Assembly (NCBI GenBank): GCA_017549485.1
Contig: JAFYUT010000030.1
Location: 1 to 60,146, forward strand
DNA from: Akkermansia sp.
GTDB lineage: Bacteria; Verrucomicrobiota; Verrucomicrobiia; Verrucomicrobiales; Akkermansiaceae
Reading direction: 5' to 3'
Length of the DNA stretch: 60,146 nucleotides
Translations under genes and position numbers: made by a program
In this document: positions 17,310 to 27,285 of the stretch, one piece after another
Layout: every line of letters starts with the position of its first letter
Numbering within the stretch: the stretch's first letter is position 1
Notes under the pieces: generated by a model
What the model was told of the DNA's origin: nothing
Seen by the model: only the letters and a program-made list of their open reading frames with translations
Database searches by the model: none

Positions 17310-18692
17310 ATGAAAAGCATCACCGCAGAACAACTCGCCAACGCCACGGCAGGCACCATCAGCAACCGTGGCACTCGCACCATTACGGACGGCCTGACCA
17401 CGGATAGCCGCGCCGTTACTCCGGGGTGCATCTTTCTGGCGCTCTGCGGGGAGCGATTTGACGGAAATGACTACGCTGCCGCAGCATCTCAAACAGCTGC
17501 AGCTGTAGTGGTAAGCCGAAAGGTGGGAGAATACGCCCCCGATTGCACGGTGGTAGAGGTAGCCGATACGCTGGAAGCCCTGCAAAGCTTGGCCTCTTGG
17601 TGGCGCCGTGAGCTGGAGCCGTTGCATGTGGTAGGCCTCACGGGCTCCAGTGGTAAGACCAGCACCAAAGACATGTGTTTGGCCGTACTCTCCCGCAAGT
17701 ATAATACTTTGGCTACCAAGGGCAACCTCAATAACCACATCGGTACCCCCCTGAGCATTTTGGCTGCCGAAAAAGGCACCGAAGCCGCCATTTGGGAGAT
17801 GGGCATGAACCACGCAGGCGAGCTTGCTCCGCTGTGCCGCATGACCCGCCCGCATATCGGCATTATCACCACCATAGGCTCAGCCCACATGGAATACTTG
17901 GGCAGCCGAGAAGCCATTGCCGAGGAAAAATGCACGGTGGCTCGCGCATTACCTGAGGACGGCTACATGATATACCCGGCGGCCGATGACTTTGCCGCCA
18001 CCATTGCAGCCTCTACCAAGGCTACCCCCCTACCCGTGGGCGGGAGCGACAGCGCCGTGCGCGCCCTCAACGTGCGCTCTACAGCCGCCGGCAGCAGTTA
18101 TGAGCTGAGCATCGACGGGGTGGGCTGCATACGCATTGAACTGCCGGTACCGGGCACGCACATGGTCAGCAACAGCTTGCTGGCTGCCGCTGTCGGTTGG
18201 AAACTCGGTTGCACGCTTGAGCAGATTGCGGAGGGGCTCTCCATGGCATCTCTCACCAAGGGCCGCTTGGCTTGCAAAGAAGTAGACGGCTACACTGTGG
18301 TGGATGACACATACAACGCCAACCCTGAGAGCATGAAAGCCGCACTTGATACCGTAGCTGCCCTGCGTGGCCCCAAGCGCCGTTTTGCCGTGCTTGGCAA
18401 AATGGGTGAGCTGGGCGAGGGAGGCATTGCCGCACACGAAGAAATCGGCCTGTGTGCCGCCGGCTTGGACTACGCCGCCGTTATTGTGGTGGGCGAAGAA
18501 TGTGCTGAAACCTTGGCCTTGTGCCATGGCGCAGCAGACCGCATACCTGCCTTGCTGGTATGCACACCGGCAGAAGCAGCCGCCGCGCTGCGACAAATGA
18601 TGGAACCGGGAGATGCCATCCTCTTCAAGGGCTCTCGCTCTGCCGGGATGGAGCACACCATGTACGAACTTTTCCCCACTCTCAAACCATAA
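17310..18692 (+). CDS. murF: UDP-MurNAc-tripeptide--D-Ala-D-Ala ligase MurF
   Basis: This enzyme adds D-alanyl-D-alanine to complete the UDP-MurNAc-pentapeptide. The ATG at 17310 gives 460 residues starting MKSITAEQLA. The reading frame extends further upstream but that part overlaps murE. The ATP-binding P-loop is LTGSSGKTSTKD, and the family's DTYNANPESMK motif, which binds the nucleotide base, is intact. mraY starts 9 bp after its stop, so translation is probably coupled. Confidence 0.95.
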   Translation: MKSITAEQLANATAGTISNRGTRTITDGLTTDSRAVTPGCIFLALCGERFDGNDYAAAASQTAAAVVVSRKVGEYAPDCTVVEVADTLEALQSLASWWRRELEPLHVVGLTGSSGKTSTKDMCLAVLSRKYNTLATKGNLNNHIGTPLSILAAEKGTEAAIWEMGMNHAGELAPLCRMTRPHIGIITTIGSAHMEYLGSREAIAEEKCTVARALPEDGYMIYPAADDFAATIAASTKATPLPVGGSDSAVRALNVRSTAAGSSYELSIDGVGCIRIELPVPGTHMVSNSLLAAAVGWKLGCTLEQIAEGLSMASLTKGRLACKEVDGYTVVDDTYNANPESMKAALDTVAALRGPKRRFAVLGKMGELGEGGIAAHEEIGLCAAGLDYAAVIVVGEECAETLALCHGAADRIPALLVCTPAEAAAALRQMMEPGDAILFKGSRSAGMEHTMYELFPTLKP

Positions 18693-18701
18693 CTCGAAAT
18701 T

Positions 18702-19736
18702 ATGCTTCAGTTCATTGAAATAGATAATGCTCACTTGCTTGTGGCCGTCAATTACATACTGCCGGTCTTGCTGCCGTTTGTACTCTCCATGTTCATCGGC
18801 CCGAGACTGATTGCCGTATTGCGCGCCATGAAAGCAGGGCAGCCTATACGAGAGGCCAGCAAAGGTGTACTTGCCCCCGAGCACAGCAGCAAAGTAGGCA
18901 CCCCCACCATGGGTGGTATGATGATTATCAGCCTCATTCTGCTGGCCACTTTGCTGTGTGCCGATTTGACAAACCCGCGCATTCACTGCATCCTCTTGGT
19001 TACTTGTGTAACTGCGTTTTTGGGATTTTTGGATGACTACGCTAAAATCACCAAAAAGACCACGGACGGCGTAAGCGGTTGGTTCAAAATTGGCCTGCAA
19101 TTTTTGGCGGCAGCCGGCTGCGCCGTGTACCTCTACATCTCCGTACCAACCCTTACGAATCTTTACATCCCATTCTACGGCTATCTCAACATCGGCGTAT
19201 TCTTCATCCCTCTGGCTCTGCTGGTTATCATAGGGGCCTCCAATGCGGTGAACCTCACGGACGGGTTAGACGGCTTGGCCAGTGGATGCATGATTATTGT
19301 ATCGCTCTTTTACCTGCTCGTACTGCCCCAGGTACTCACCCCGGTGATGTTGGGAGTGGCCTCTGCCTGCGCCGGCTTCCTGTGGTTCAACTGCCACCCT
19401 GCCCGAGTTTTCATGGGAGATACGGGGTCATTGGCCTTGGGCGGTTTGCTGGGCACCGTAGCCGTATGCAGCGCTACACCGTTCCTGCTGGTTATCATCG
19501 GCGGTGTTTTTGTGGCCGAGGCCTGCTCTGTCATGATTCAGGTGGCATGGTTCAAGTACACGCGCAAAAAATACGGTGAGGGGCGCCGATTCTTCCTGAT
19601 GGCCCCCATTCACCACCACTTTGAGAAAAAGGGCTGGAGCGAAACACATGTTTGTGTACGTTTCTGGCTTATCACGCTCTTGCTTTCTTTGCTCGGTTGT
19701 GCTATCTTCATTGCAGACCAGGCAAGCCTCATATAA
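18702..19736 (+). CDS. mraY: Phospho-MurNAc-pentapeptide transferase MraY
   Basis: This is the integral inner-membrane enzyme that transfers phospho-MurNAc-pentapeptide to undecaprenyl phosphate, making lipid I. The 344 residues contain about ten transmembrane helices. The conserved cytoplasmic Asp motifs are present (FLDDYAKITKK and NLTDGLDGLASG), as is the His-rich loop APIHHHFEKKGW that marks MraY rather than WecA. It sits between murF and murD, as in most dcw clusters. Confidence 0.96.
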   Translation: MLQFIEIDNAHLLVAVNYILPVLLPFVLSMFIGPRLIAVLRAMKAGQPIREASKGVLAPEHSSKVGTPTMGGMMIISLILLATLLCADLTNPRIHCILLVTCVTAFLGFLDDYAKITKKTTDGVSGWFKIGLQFLAAAGCAVYLYISVPTLTNLYIPFYGYLNIGVFFIPLALLVIIGASNAVNLTDGLDGLASGCMIIVSLFYLLVLPQVLTPVMLGVASACAGFLWFNCHPARVFMGDTGSLALGGLLGTVAVCSATPFLLVIIGGVFVAEACSVMIQVAWFKYTRKKYGEGRRFFLMAPIHHHFEKKGWSETHVCVRFWLITLLLSLLGCAIFIADQASLI

Positions 19737-19757
19737 AAAATCTTTTCATAATCAACC

Positions 19758-21068
19758 ATGAATCTTAACGGTAAAAAAGTTGCAGTGCTCGGATGCGGCC
19801 GCAGTGGCGTATCCGCCGCACGTTTGGCCCTGGCAAAAGGGGCCTCAGAGGTGTGTATTTTCGACTCCTCTCCTCACGCAAGCTGTGCAGACAGCGCGCT
19901 GAAGTTCGTACCCGGAGCTACGGAGGAAGACGCCCGCAACTTTGCAGCCGAGCTCGTGGTACTTTCCCCCGGTATTGAGGCCGATATCCCATGGACATTG
20001 GCTTTCACCTGCGCCGGAGCCCCCATTATCGGTGAGATTGAATTGGGCTACAATTATTTCAACGGCAAAATCATTGCCATCACCGGCACCAACGGCAAAA
20101 CGACCACCACAGCCCTATTGGAGCATATATTGCTGCAAGCCGGCAAAACCGCCAAGGCATGCGGCAACTACGGCTACCCGTTCTGTGATGTTGTCATGCA
20201 GGCCGAGCAACCCGAAATTGCCGTGCTGGAAGTATCCTCCTTCCAAATGGAGACGATACACGCTTTCCGGCCCGATGTAGCCATCTGGCTCAACTTTGCG
20301 CCGGATCACATGGATCGCTACACCAAGGTAGAAGATTACTACAATGCCAAGTTGCGCATCTTTGAGAACATGACCGCAGACCAACTGGCTATTGTGCGTG
20401 TAGGCGAAAACCTGCCCGAGCTCAAAACGCCGGTACTGGAGTTCTCTGCCGTTGTAGGCAGCGGGCACCTGTATTATCAGCAAAATTACATCATGGAGGC
20501 AGGCCGCCCCCTCATGGGACTGCGCGGTACCGCCATGGAGCAAGCCCACAATGCAGAAAACTCTATGGCGGCCATATTGGCCTGCCGTGCCATGGGCCTG
20601 ACAGATGAACAAATTGAACACGGCATACGCACGTTCTGCCCGCCCGGTCACCGTTGTGAAACCGTAGCAGAGTTGGATGGCGTGCTGTGGCTCAATGACT
20701 CCAAGAGCACCAACCTGCATTCTACCGAGGCGGCCGTGCGCTCGCAAACCCGCCCCATCGTTCTGCTGGCCGGCGGTAAAGATAAAGGGCTGGATTACTC
20801 AGCCATTAACCCCATGCTGGAGATTAAAGCCCGCTGCTGTATCGTATTCGGGCAGATTGCTGACCAGCTGGAGTCTACATTTGCCCCGGTATGCAAGACC
20901 ATCAAAGTAGAAACGGTGGAGCAAGCCGTAGCCGCTGCTGCCAAAGAAGCGCAGCGTGGTGATGTAGTACTGTTCTCACCCGGCACCTCGTCTTTCGATC
21001 AATTCACCGGCTACGTGCAGCGCGGGCAATGTTTCCGCAATGCCGTACTTAAAACCCTTAATCTCTGA
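19758..21068 (+). CDS. murD: UDP-MurNAc-L-Ala--D-Glu ligase MurD
   Basis: This Mur ligase adds D-glutamate to UDP-MurNAc-L-alanine. Its 436 residues carry an N-terminal Rossmann-like UDP-binding domain (VLGCGRSGVSAARLAL), the central ATPase with GTNGKTTTTALL and NFAPDHMDRY, and the C-terminal ligase domain with NDSKSTN and LAGGKDKG, which are MurD hallmarks. Start and length are normal. The LysM protein gene follows after 17 bp. Confidence 0.95.
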   Translation: MNLNGKKVAVLGCGRSGVSAARLALAKGASEVCIFDSSPHASCADSALKFVPGATEEDARNFAAELVVLSPGIEADIPWTLAFTCAGAPIIGEIELGYNYFNGKIIAITGTNGKTTTTALLEHILLQAGKTAKACGNYGYPFCDVVMQAEQPEIAVLEVSSFQMETIHAFRPDVAIWLNFAPDHMDRYTKVEDYYNAKLRIFENMTADQLAIVRVGENLPELKTPVLEFSAVVGSGHLYYQQNYIMEAGRPLMGLRGTAMEQAHNAENSMAAILACRAMGLTDEQIEHGIRTFCPPGHRCETVAELDGVLWLNDSKSTNLHSTEAAVRSQTRPIVLLAGGKDKGLDYSAINPMLEIKARCCIVFGQIADQLESTFAPVCKTIKVETVEQAVAAAAKEAQRGDVVLFSPGTSSFDQFTGYVQRGQCFRNAVLKTLNL

Positions 21069-21085
21069 CCTTCTCATATTCACGC

Positions 21086-21964
21086 ATGCACAATCGATCT
21101 CAATCCACATACCGTTCATCAGGTCTTGCTCGTACCAAAGTCAAAAAGAACAAGGTAGTTGCTTTGTTCAGCAACATCTTCATGCAGCAGCGCAGTGAAG
21201 TAGGGCTGGTAGAGGACCGCACCAACAGTACCACCATTATTCGCATTATTGTGGGCTTGTTGTTGATTCACCTTATCATCATCGGGGGTATCATTCTGCA
21301 CGGTAAAGTAGATAACGTACAGCCCACCACCACGGCGCTGACGGCCCCGCCCGCCATCACCATGCCCACACCCGTTGTGGAGGCACCCAAACCCGTGCCC
21401 GGCCCCACGGCTAACCCCGCTGGCCCCACGCATATCACCCAAGCTCCGGTAGCTCCCCCCACCGAAACCGTACCGACTGAGGTAGAAATCGTCACCCCGA
21501 CCATTACGACCACCCCGGCAGAGGTAGCACCCGTTGTAACGCCCACCGAGGCCGTTACCCCCAAGGATGTAGCCCACAAACTGGTACAAGTAACCAGCGG
21601 TGATAACCTGCGCAAAATTGCTGAGAGAAATAACGTGACAACGGATGCCATTTTGGCTATTAACCCGGAAATCACGAACCCCAACATGCTGGTAGCGGGG
21701 CACAAGATTCGCATCCCCCTGCCCGCCGACTCTCAGGAGGCACGTGACTTGACTGCCGCCCGTGAAGCCGAGCGAGTAGAAAAGGAAGGCTTGGACTACA
21801 CCATCAAATCCGGTGATACCCTCAGCAAATTGCAGCGCAAATTCGGCACCAGTGTTGCAGCTATTCAAAAGCTCAACAACATGGGCAACAGCACCAATCT
21901 GCGCGTTGGACAGAAAATTAAGATTCCGGCCACAGAAAAAGCAAAAAAGGCTCTCAATAAATAA
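21086..21964 (+). CDS. Membrane-anchored protein with two LysM domains
   Basis: A 292-residue protein with a basic cytoplasmic tail, one transmembrane helix (about 50-70) and a long periplasmic linker rich in Pro, Thr and Val (about 75-165). Two LysM domains follow, at about 168-214 (VTSGDNLRKIAERNNV) and 238-285 (IKSGDTLSKLQRKFG). LysM domains bind GlcNAc-containing glycan, so it should hold on to peptidoglycan. There is no catalytic domain. Being inside the dcw cluster between murD and ftsW suggests a role in division-site wall synthesis, perhaps as a scaffold (inference). Confidence 0.85.
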   Translation: MHNRSQSTYRSSGLARTKVKKNKVVALFSNIFMQQRSEVGLVEDRTNSTTIIRIIVGLLLIHLIIIGGIILHGKVDNVQPTTTALTAPPAITMPTPVVEAPKPVPGPTANPAGPTHITQAPVAPPTETVPTEVEIVTPTITTTPAEVAPVVTPTEAVTPKDVAHKLVQVTSGDNLRKIAERNNVTTDAILAINPEITNPNMLVAGHKIRIPLPADSQEARDLTAAREAERVEKEGLDYTIKSGDTLSKLQRKFGTSVAAIQKLNNMGNSTNLRVGQKIKIPATEKAKKALNK

Positions 21965-21983
21965 GCGTTTCGCCTTATAAGCC

Positions 21984-23138
21984 ATGACCGGCCGCCTCAG
22001 TATCATCTGTATCTGGATTTGCTTCATTACGCTGCTGATTGTCGGCATTGTAATGGTTGCCAGCACCAGCACAGGGGCTGCCGGCAGTGCCGATGCCGCA
22101 ACGGCGCTCTCCAGACAATGCTTTTTTGCCGTAGCCGGTGTGGTGGCGGCGGTGGTTATCAGTACCATTGATTACCATATCCTGCGCCGCCTGATTTTCC
22201 CATGGTTGTGGATAGCCTGTGTGCTACTGCTGGCAGCCTGTTTCTCCCCCATTGGCAAAGAGGTAAACGGCGAGTACCGCTGGCTTGATTTGGGTGTGTT
22301 CACCTTTCAGCCCAGTGAGATAGCCAAGTGTATTCTGATGATAACACTGGCGCACTGGTACACCACGCACCGCGAGGTAGCCGGGCGATTTTGGCAGGGT
22401 TTTGTATGGCCCGGCCTGTTATTCGGTATCCCGCTGATGTTGATTTTAGTAGAAAAAGACATGGGCACCGCGGCGGCTTTGGCGGTTTCGGGGTTCTGTG
22501 TTATGCACGTGGCGGGTGCCCGTGGGTGGGTTTTAGTGCTGGCTCTGGTGATTGGTGCACTTGTTTTGTATGACCAAGCTACCGGCAGTGCCAACCGTAT
22601 GGAGCGTATTTATGCTTGGACCAATACCGAAGCCCACGCCCGCGGTGCGGGACGCCAGCAATGGATTGCACACCTGGCCATCATGGATGGTGGGTTCGAG
22701 GGCGTAGGCTTGGGCAACAGTGTATACAAATACGGCAGTTTGCCCTTTGCGCATACCGACTTCATCTATGCGATATTGGGTGAGGAGTGGGGATTCATCG
22801 GCGCAGCCGGGGTATTGTTCCTCTTTACTCTGATGACCATGTCGGGCATTGTATTAGCTCTGCAAATTCGCGACACCTTCGGGCGTTTGCTGGCTGTGGG
22901 GTTGGTGAGCACTATCTTTTGGCCGGCCATTCTCAATATGATGGTAGTAACAGCCATTTTGCCCAACACAGGCTTGCCGCTGCCTTTCATCAGCTATGGT
23001 GGTACCAATTTGGTCTTTACCATTGTTTCCATCGGCCTTCTTACCAGCATACAGTGCAATACTCCGACTATCAGGAAGAGTTATATGCCCCTACGAAGAC
23101 TTCAAGACAAACAGAATAAACATGTCAACCCAACTTAA
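21984..23138 (+). CDS. ftsW: Peptidoglycan glycosyltransferase FtsW
   Basis: This SEDS-family polymerase joins lipid II into glycan strands at the septum with FtsI. Its 384 residues span about ten transmembrane helices. Family landmarks include the GEYRWLDLGVFTFQPSEIAK loop, which is characteristic of FtsW/RodA, KDMGTAAAL after the following helix, and the late LPFISYGGTN. The position between murD and murG favours FtsW over RodA. It overlaps murG by 17 bp. Confidence 0.95.
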   Translation: MTGRLSIICIWICFITLLIVGIVMVASTSTGAAGSADAATALSRQCFFAVAGVVAAVVISTIDYHILRRLIFPWLWIACVLLLAACFSPIGKEVNGEYRWLDLGVFTFQPSEIAKCILMITLAHWYTTHREVAGRFWQGFVWPGLLFGIPLMLILVEKDMGTAAALAVSGFCVMHVAGARGWVLVLALVIGALVLYDQATGSANRMERIYAWTNTEAHARGAGRQQWIAHLAIMDGGFEGVGLGNSVYKYGSLPFAHTDFIYAILGEEWGFIGAAGVLFLFTLMTMSGIVLALQIRDTFGRLLAVGLVSTIFWPAILNMMVVTAILPNTGLPLPFISYGGTNLVFTIVSIGLLTSIQCNTPTIRKSYMPLRRLQDKQNKHVNPT

Positions 23139-24204
23139 CATCGTCATTGCCTGCGGCGGTACGGGTGGTCACCTTTTCCCCGGTATTGCCGTGGCACAGC
23201 AGCTTAAAGCTATGGGGCATAACCCCGTGCTGCTCATCTCTCGTAAAGATGTGGATGCCGAGGCATCAAAAAAATACGGAGATTTGGAATTTCACACCGT
23301 ACAAGCCATTGCCAAGCCGCCGTTGCTTTCCTTGCGAACACCGGGCTTTTTATGGAAGCTACTGCGTACCTACTTAACCTGCAAAGGTATTTTGCGTAAG
23401 GAGAAGGCAGATGTGGTATTGGGTATGGGAGGCTTTACGTCTATGCCGCCGGTGCGTGCAGGCAAAAAACTGGGCTTGCGCACCTATGTGCATGACAGCA
23501 ACGCCATGCCCGGCAAATCTAACCGCATGACTGCGCGCTGGTGCACCGCCGTGTTACTGGGGCTGGAAGAAGCCGGCCGCTATTTCCCGGGTAGCCACTG
23601 CATTACCACCGGTACACCGGTGCGTGAAGAGTTGCGCAACCTGCCCTCTCGCGCCGAGGCGAGAGAGAGACTCGGCTTGCCTCAGGATAAGCCCGTTATT
23701 CTTGTAACCGGTGGCTCCCAAGGGGCACGCAATCTGAACTCTCTGTTGATTGAGGCGGCTAAAGCTGATGCCGATGTGCATTATTTCGTCATTGCCGGTA
23801 AGCTGGACTATGAGCGAGTCAACGCACTTGCAGCCGGAGCTCCCAATATCAGCGTCATCGGGTTCTGCTCTGACATGCCGGCAGCTTACGCCGCTGCAGA
23901 TGGTGTGATTGCCCGCGCAGGAGCCTCTACTCTTACCGAGCTTTCCGTCATTGGCAAAGCTTGCTTGCTGGTGCCCTTCCCCTTTGCTGCGGATGACCAC
24001 CAAACCCACAATGCCAAGGTGTTCACCACGCATGGAGCCGCAACCATGTGTCAACAGGCGGATTTAACCAATGAAGTGGTACACGATTTCGTGCACAACA
24101 TCATCTTGCAGCCCGCTGCCCGTACCGCCATGGAACAAGCCATGCTGGCACAGGCCCGGCACGATGCCGCTCTTTGCATTGCCCAAACCATAACGGGTGC
24201 CTAA
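23122..24204 (+). CDS. murG: UDP-GlcNAc:lipid I transferase MurG
   Basis: MurG adds GlcNAc to lipid I to make lipid II at the inner face of the membrane. The ATG at 23122 gives 360 residues that begin with the acceptor-binding loop ACGGTGGHLFPGIA. The GT-B C-terminal domain shows VTGGSQGARNLN, IARAGASTLTE and PFPFAADDHQTHNA, which bind UDP-GlcNAc. The gene begins inside the ftsW coding region, so translation is coupled. The expected next genes (murC, murB, ftsQ, ftsA, ftsZ) do not follow. Confidence 0.95.
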   Translation: MSTQLNIVIACGGTGGHLFPGIAVAQQLKAMGHNPVLLISRKDVDAEASKKYGDLEFHTVQAIAKPPLLSLRTPGFLWKLLRTYLTCKGILRKEKADVVLGMGGFTSMPPVRAGKKLGLRTYVHDSNAMPGKSNRMTARWCTAVLLGLEEAGRYFPGSHCITTGTPVREELRNLPSRAEARERLGLPQDKPVILVTGGSQGARNLNSLLIEAAKADADVHYFVIAGKLDYERVNALAAGAPNISVIGFCSDMPAAYAAADGVIARAGASTLTELSVIGKACLLVPFPFAADDHQTHNAKVFTTHGAATMCQQADLTNEVVHDFVHNIILQPAARTAMEQAMLAQARHDAALCIAQTITGA

Positions 24205-24225
24205 CACTCACATTACCGCCTCCGC

Positions 24226-27200
24226 ATGAAACCGCTCAAAACGGTCCTGTTTCTCATACTGTTGGGCGTAGCCGCCGCAGTATGTTGGAAGCAGTACACC
24301 GCTGAGATGTCTCTGGAAGCGGAGGATGGGCACTACACGGCAGAGCAGGCCAAAATACACTTGGAAACACGCGGAATTACCGTTGATAATTTTACGGCCA
24401 AGCAACTGGAAGCCGCTGCCGCCGGTGATACCGAGTTACTGGCGCTGTTGATAGCAGCGCAGCCCGGCAGCATGGTGCGGGATGAACACCGCAACACGCC
24501 TTTACACCTCAGTGCCGGGGCGGGGCAGTTGCAGGCATGCGCATTGCTGGCATCATCGTACCAAGCCGTATTATCCACCAATGACCTGGGGCAAACGCCC
24601 CTTCATCTAGCAGCAGCCAACGGACACACGGCGTGTGCCGAGCTTTTGTTGCAGAGAGAAGCAGACATCAACCTCTCGGATGTAGACGGCTACACCCCCT
24701 TGCTTTATGCGCTGGAAAAGGGGCATACGGAATGTGCGGCGATGCTGATAAAGGCGGGTGCTACCCCCTATTCTCGCACCGGCAAGGGGCAAACGGCGTT
24801 TCAATTAGCTGAAAAGCACCCCGAAATACGCACCCTGTTGGAAGAGGCAGTGCAAACACAGACGGCACAAAAACAGCAACCAACCGATAAAAGCACAGCT
24901 GTTTATCTGCCGACAGCTGATTTATACTCCGGTGAACCGGTAGCCCACGCCATACTGAGTGGTGATGCAGCTGCCGTTGAGCAGCTCCTGCGCGAGGGTC
25001 AAAACCCTGACCACAAATATGTCGATAAGCTGCCACTCATCATATTGGCAGTTCAACAAAACAACGCCGACATTCTCAAGATGTTGTTGGATGCCGGGGC
25101 GGATGCAAACGCCCGCGCCACCACCGGTGAAACTGCATTGCATGTGGCCATTGCTGAAGAAAAACAGGCGTGTTTGGAGATTTTACTTGCCCACCACGTA
25201 GATGTCAATCTCTCTACCAACGGTATTACCCCGCTCATCAAGGCCATTACCCAAGGCAATACTGCTATTGCAGAGCAGCTTCTGAAAGCCGGGGCACGTG
25301 TAAATGAGGCCATAGCCAACGGTGAAACGGCTCTCATTTGCGCAGCGAGGCTCGGTAATGAAGAAGCCATCCGATTATTGCAGGTAGCCGGAGCCGATGC
25401 CAATTATGAAGGGCATGGCAAAACGGCCCTTATAGCCGCCATTACAAATCAGCATGAAAACTGCGTAAAATTGCTGATTGAGGGAGGAGCTGATGTATCA
25501 TATACCCCTGCGCACAGTCGCACGGCATTGCACCATGCCGCAGCCTTGGGCTCCGCCGAATGTACCGAACTACTGTTGCAGGCGAAAGCTAATGCAGATG
25601 CTGTTGATACGCGCCGAGAGACGCCGCTGCACTATGCGGCCAAACAGGGCCACTCTGATATCGTAAAACTTTTATTGCAACACGGAGCCAGCGCTGATAG
25701 CAAAAACACAGACGAAGCATCCGCTTTGCACTTGGCGGCAGAAGCCGGCACTACCACCTGCATTGAGGCATTGAAAGCTGCCGGTGCCGATATTGAGCTC
25801 AAGCTCCCCAACGGTTTTACTCCGCTGCATCATGCAGCTTATCACGGTAAAAACAGCAGTATTGAAGCGCTCATTGCGGCAGGTGCTGACATGAATGCCT
25901 GTACTGGTGACGGACTCACAGCCGTCGATATAGCCCGCCAACAAGCGCACCAAACCTGCCTCCGTACGCTATCTACCGAGCTATTGAAAGACAAGGGCAT
26001 TACCATTATTGATGAACAAGCCCTCATTACCGCCATTCAAGCCAAACAAAACGATATTCAGCAACTTCTCATGGATGCAGGATGCCGGTATGGGGATGAT
26101 GCCATTTACGCCGCTGCGGCGTGTGGAAACCATGAGGCACTGTCGCGCATGGTACAGCGTAAAGGCAGAATAAATGCTACAGCGGATTGCTCTCCCTTAC
26201 ACGCAGCCGCCGGCGTAGGCAGCACGGAGTGTGTGCGACTTTTAATCAATTGCAATATCCCCATAGACTTGCGCAATTCAGAGGGGAAAACGGCTTTAAA
26301 GCTAGCCACCCGCAACGGCCACACCGCATGCGCTCATTTGCTGGAGACCGCTCAGAATCTCTCAGAGAAAGGATACACCCCTGCTACCTACAACAAAGCA
26401 CTATTGGAAACAGCTGCGAAAGGTGACCACTTAACGCTGGGGCGTCTCATTGAGGTAGGCGCAAATGTCCATATTAAAGATGCCGAGGGTAACACGGCCT
26501 TGCATAAAGCGGCATCTCACCGAGTTGTAACAAGTGTACGATTGCTGTTAGAAGCAGGGGCAAATCCGAATGTGCTCAATGCAGATAAAATAAGTCCCCT
26601 CATGATTGCCGTGCATCATGAGCGCAGCTCAACGGTACGCGCTTTAATTGAGAAAGAAGCCAGATTGGATTTGATGAGTGATGTGGACACCGCCACAACG
26701 CTTGCAGTGAAAGAAAACCGTGTAGAATGTCTGCAAATTCTTCTTGCAGCCGGTGCCAGTGTGGATTCTCAGGATCGACAAAAGAAAACCCTGCTTCAAT
26801 TAGCTGTTAGCAGCAATTCTCCCCAAATCGTACAAATTCTGCTTGATAAAGGTGCTAACCCAAATATCGGTAGTACTGATGACCCTCTGCTGTTCGATGT
26901 TATCAGGGCCTCAGCTTTCGACATTCTCAGAATCATGCTTGAAAGCGATAAGGTTGATATCAAGAAAGTTAACCGACAGGGAGAATCTGCTGTACACATT
27001 GCTGCGCAACAAGGCAATGCTACCATGCTATCGCTCTTGCTCAACAGCGGCCTTAGCGCCGAAGTTACCGACCATGAAGGACTTTCCCTTATGCACCACG
27101 CTGCAAAATATGGTCAAACAGAGCTATTGCAACAATTGATAGCGGCTAACGCACGTGTGCGCGTGTTGGACAAAAAAGGACGTACTCCTTCTTATTACGC

Positions 27201-27285
27201 CGAACACTCAGGCCACACCGAATGTGCCGAGATGCTTAAAAAAGTGGAAGAACAAGAGAACTTCGACTTCACAATGCCGGAGTAG
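24226..27285 (+). CDS. Giant membrane-anchored ankyrin repeat protein
   Basis: A 1019-residue protein with an N-terminal hydrophobic anchor or signal (about 5-22) followed by roughly two dozen ankyrin repeats. The repeats are typically about 33 residues with TPLHLAAANGHTACAELLL-type helices. Two short linkers interrupt them, one near 205-225 (Gln/Lys/Thr-rich) and one near 570-590. No enzymatic domain is seen. The hydrophobic leader suggests the solenoid is periplasmic, where it would bind proteins. It starts 21 bp after murG with no terminator, so it may belong to the dcw transcript. It overlaps the convergent glf by 17 bp. Confidence 0.9.
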   Translation: MKPLKTVLFLILLGVAAAVCWKQYTAEMSLEAEDGHYTAEQAKIHLETRGITVDNFTAKQLEAAAAGDTELLALLIAAQPGSMVRDEHRNTPLHLSAGAGQLQACALLASSYQAVLSTNDLGQTPLHLAAANGHTACAELLLQREADINLSDVDGYTPLLYALEKGHTECAAMLIKAGATPYSRTGKGQTAFQLAEKHPEIRTLLEEAVQTQTAQKQQPTDKSTAVYLPTADLYSGEPVAHAILSGDAAAVEQLLREGQNPDHKYVDKLPLIILAVQQNNADILKMLLDAGADANARATTGETALHVAIAEEKQACLEILLAHHVDVNLSTNGITPLIKAITQGNTAIAEQLLKAGARVNEAIANGETALICAARLGNEEAIRLLQVAGADANYEGHGKTALIAAITNQHENCVKLLIEGGADVSYTPAHSRTALHHAAALGSAECTELLLQAKANADAVDTRRETPLHYAAKQGHSDIVKLLLQHGASADSKNTDEASALHLAAEAGTTTCIEALKAAGADIELKLPNGFTPLHHAAYHGKNSSIEALIAAGADMNACTGDGLTAVDIARQQAHQTCLRTLSTELLKDKGITIIDEQALITAIQAKQNDIQQLLMDAGCRYGDDAIYAAAACGNHEALSRMVQRKGRINATADCSPLHAAAGVGSTECVRLLINCNIPIDLRNSEGKTALKLATRNGHTACAHLLETAQNLSEKGYTPATYNKALLETAAKGDHLTLGRLIEVGANVHIKDAEGNTALHKAASHRVVTSVRLLLEAGANPNVLNADKISPLMIAVHHERSSTVRALIEKEARLDLMSDVDTATTLAVKENRVECLQILLAAGASVDSQDRQKKTLLQLAVSSNSPQIVQILLDKGANPNIGSTDDPLLFDVIRASAFDILRIMLESDKVDIKKVNRQGESAVHIAAQQGNATMLSLLLNSGLSAEVTDHEGLSLMHHAAKYGQTELLQQLIAANARVRVLDKKGRTPSYYAEHSGHTECAEMLKKVEEQENFDFTMPE

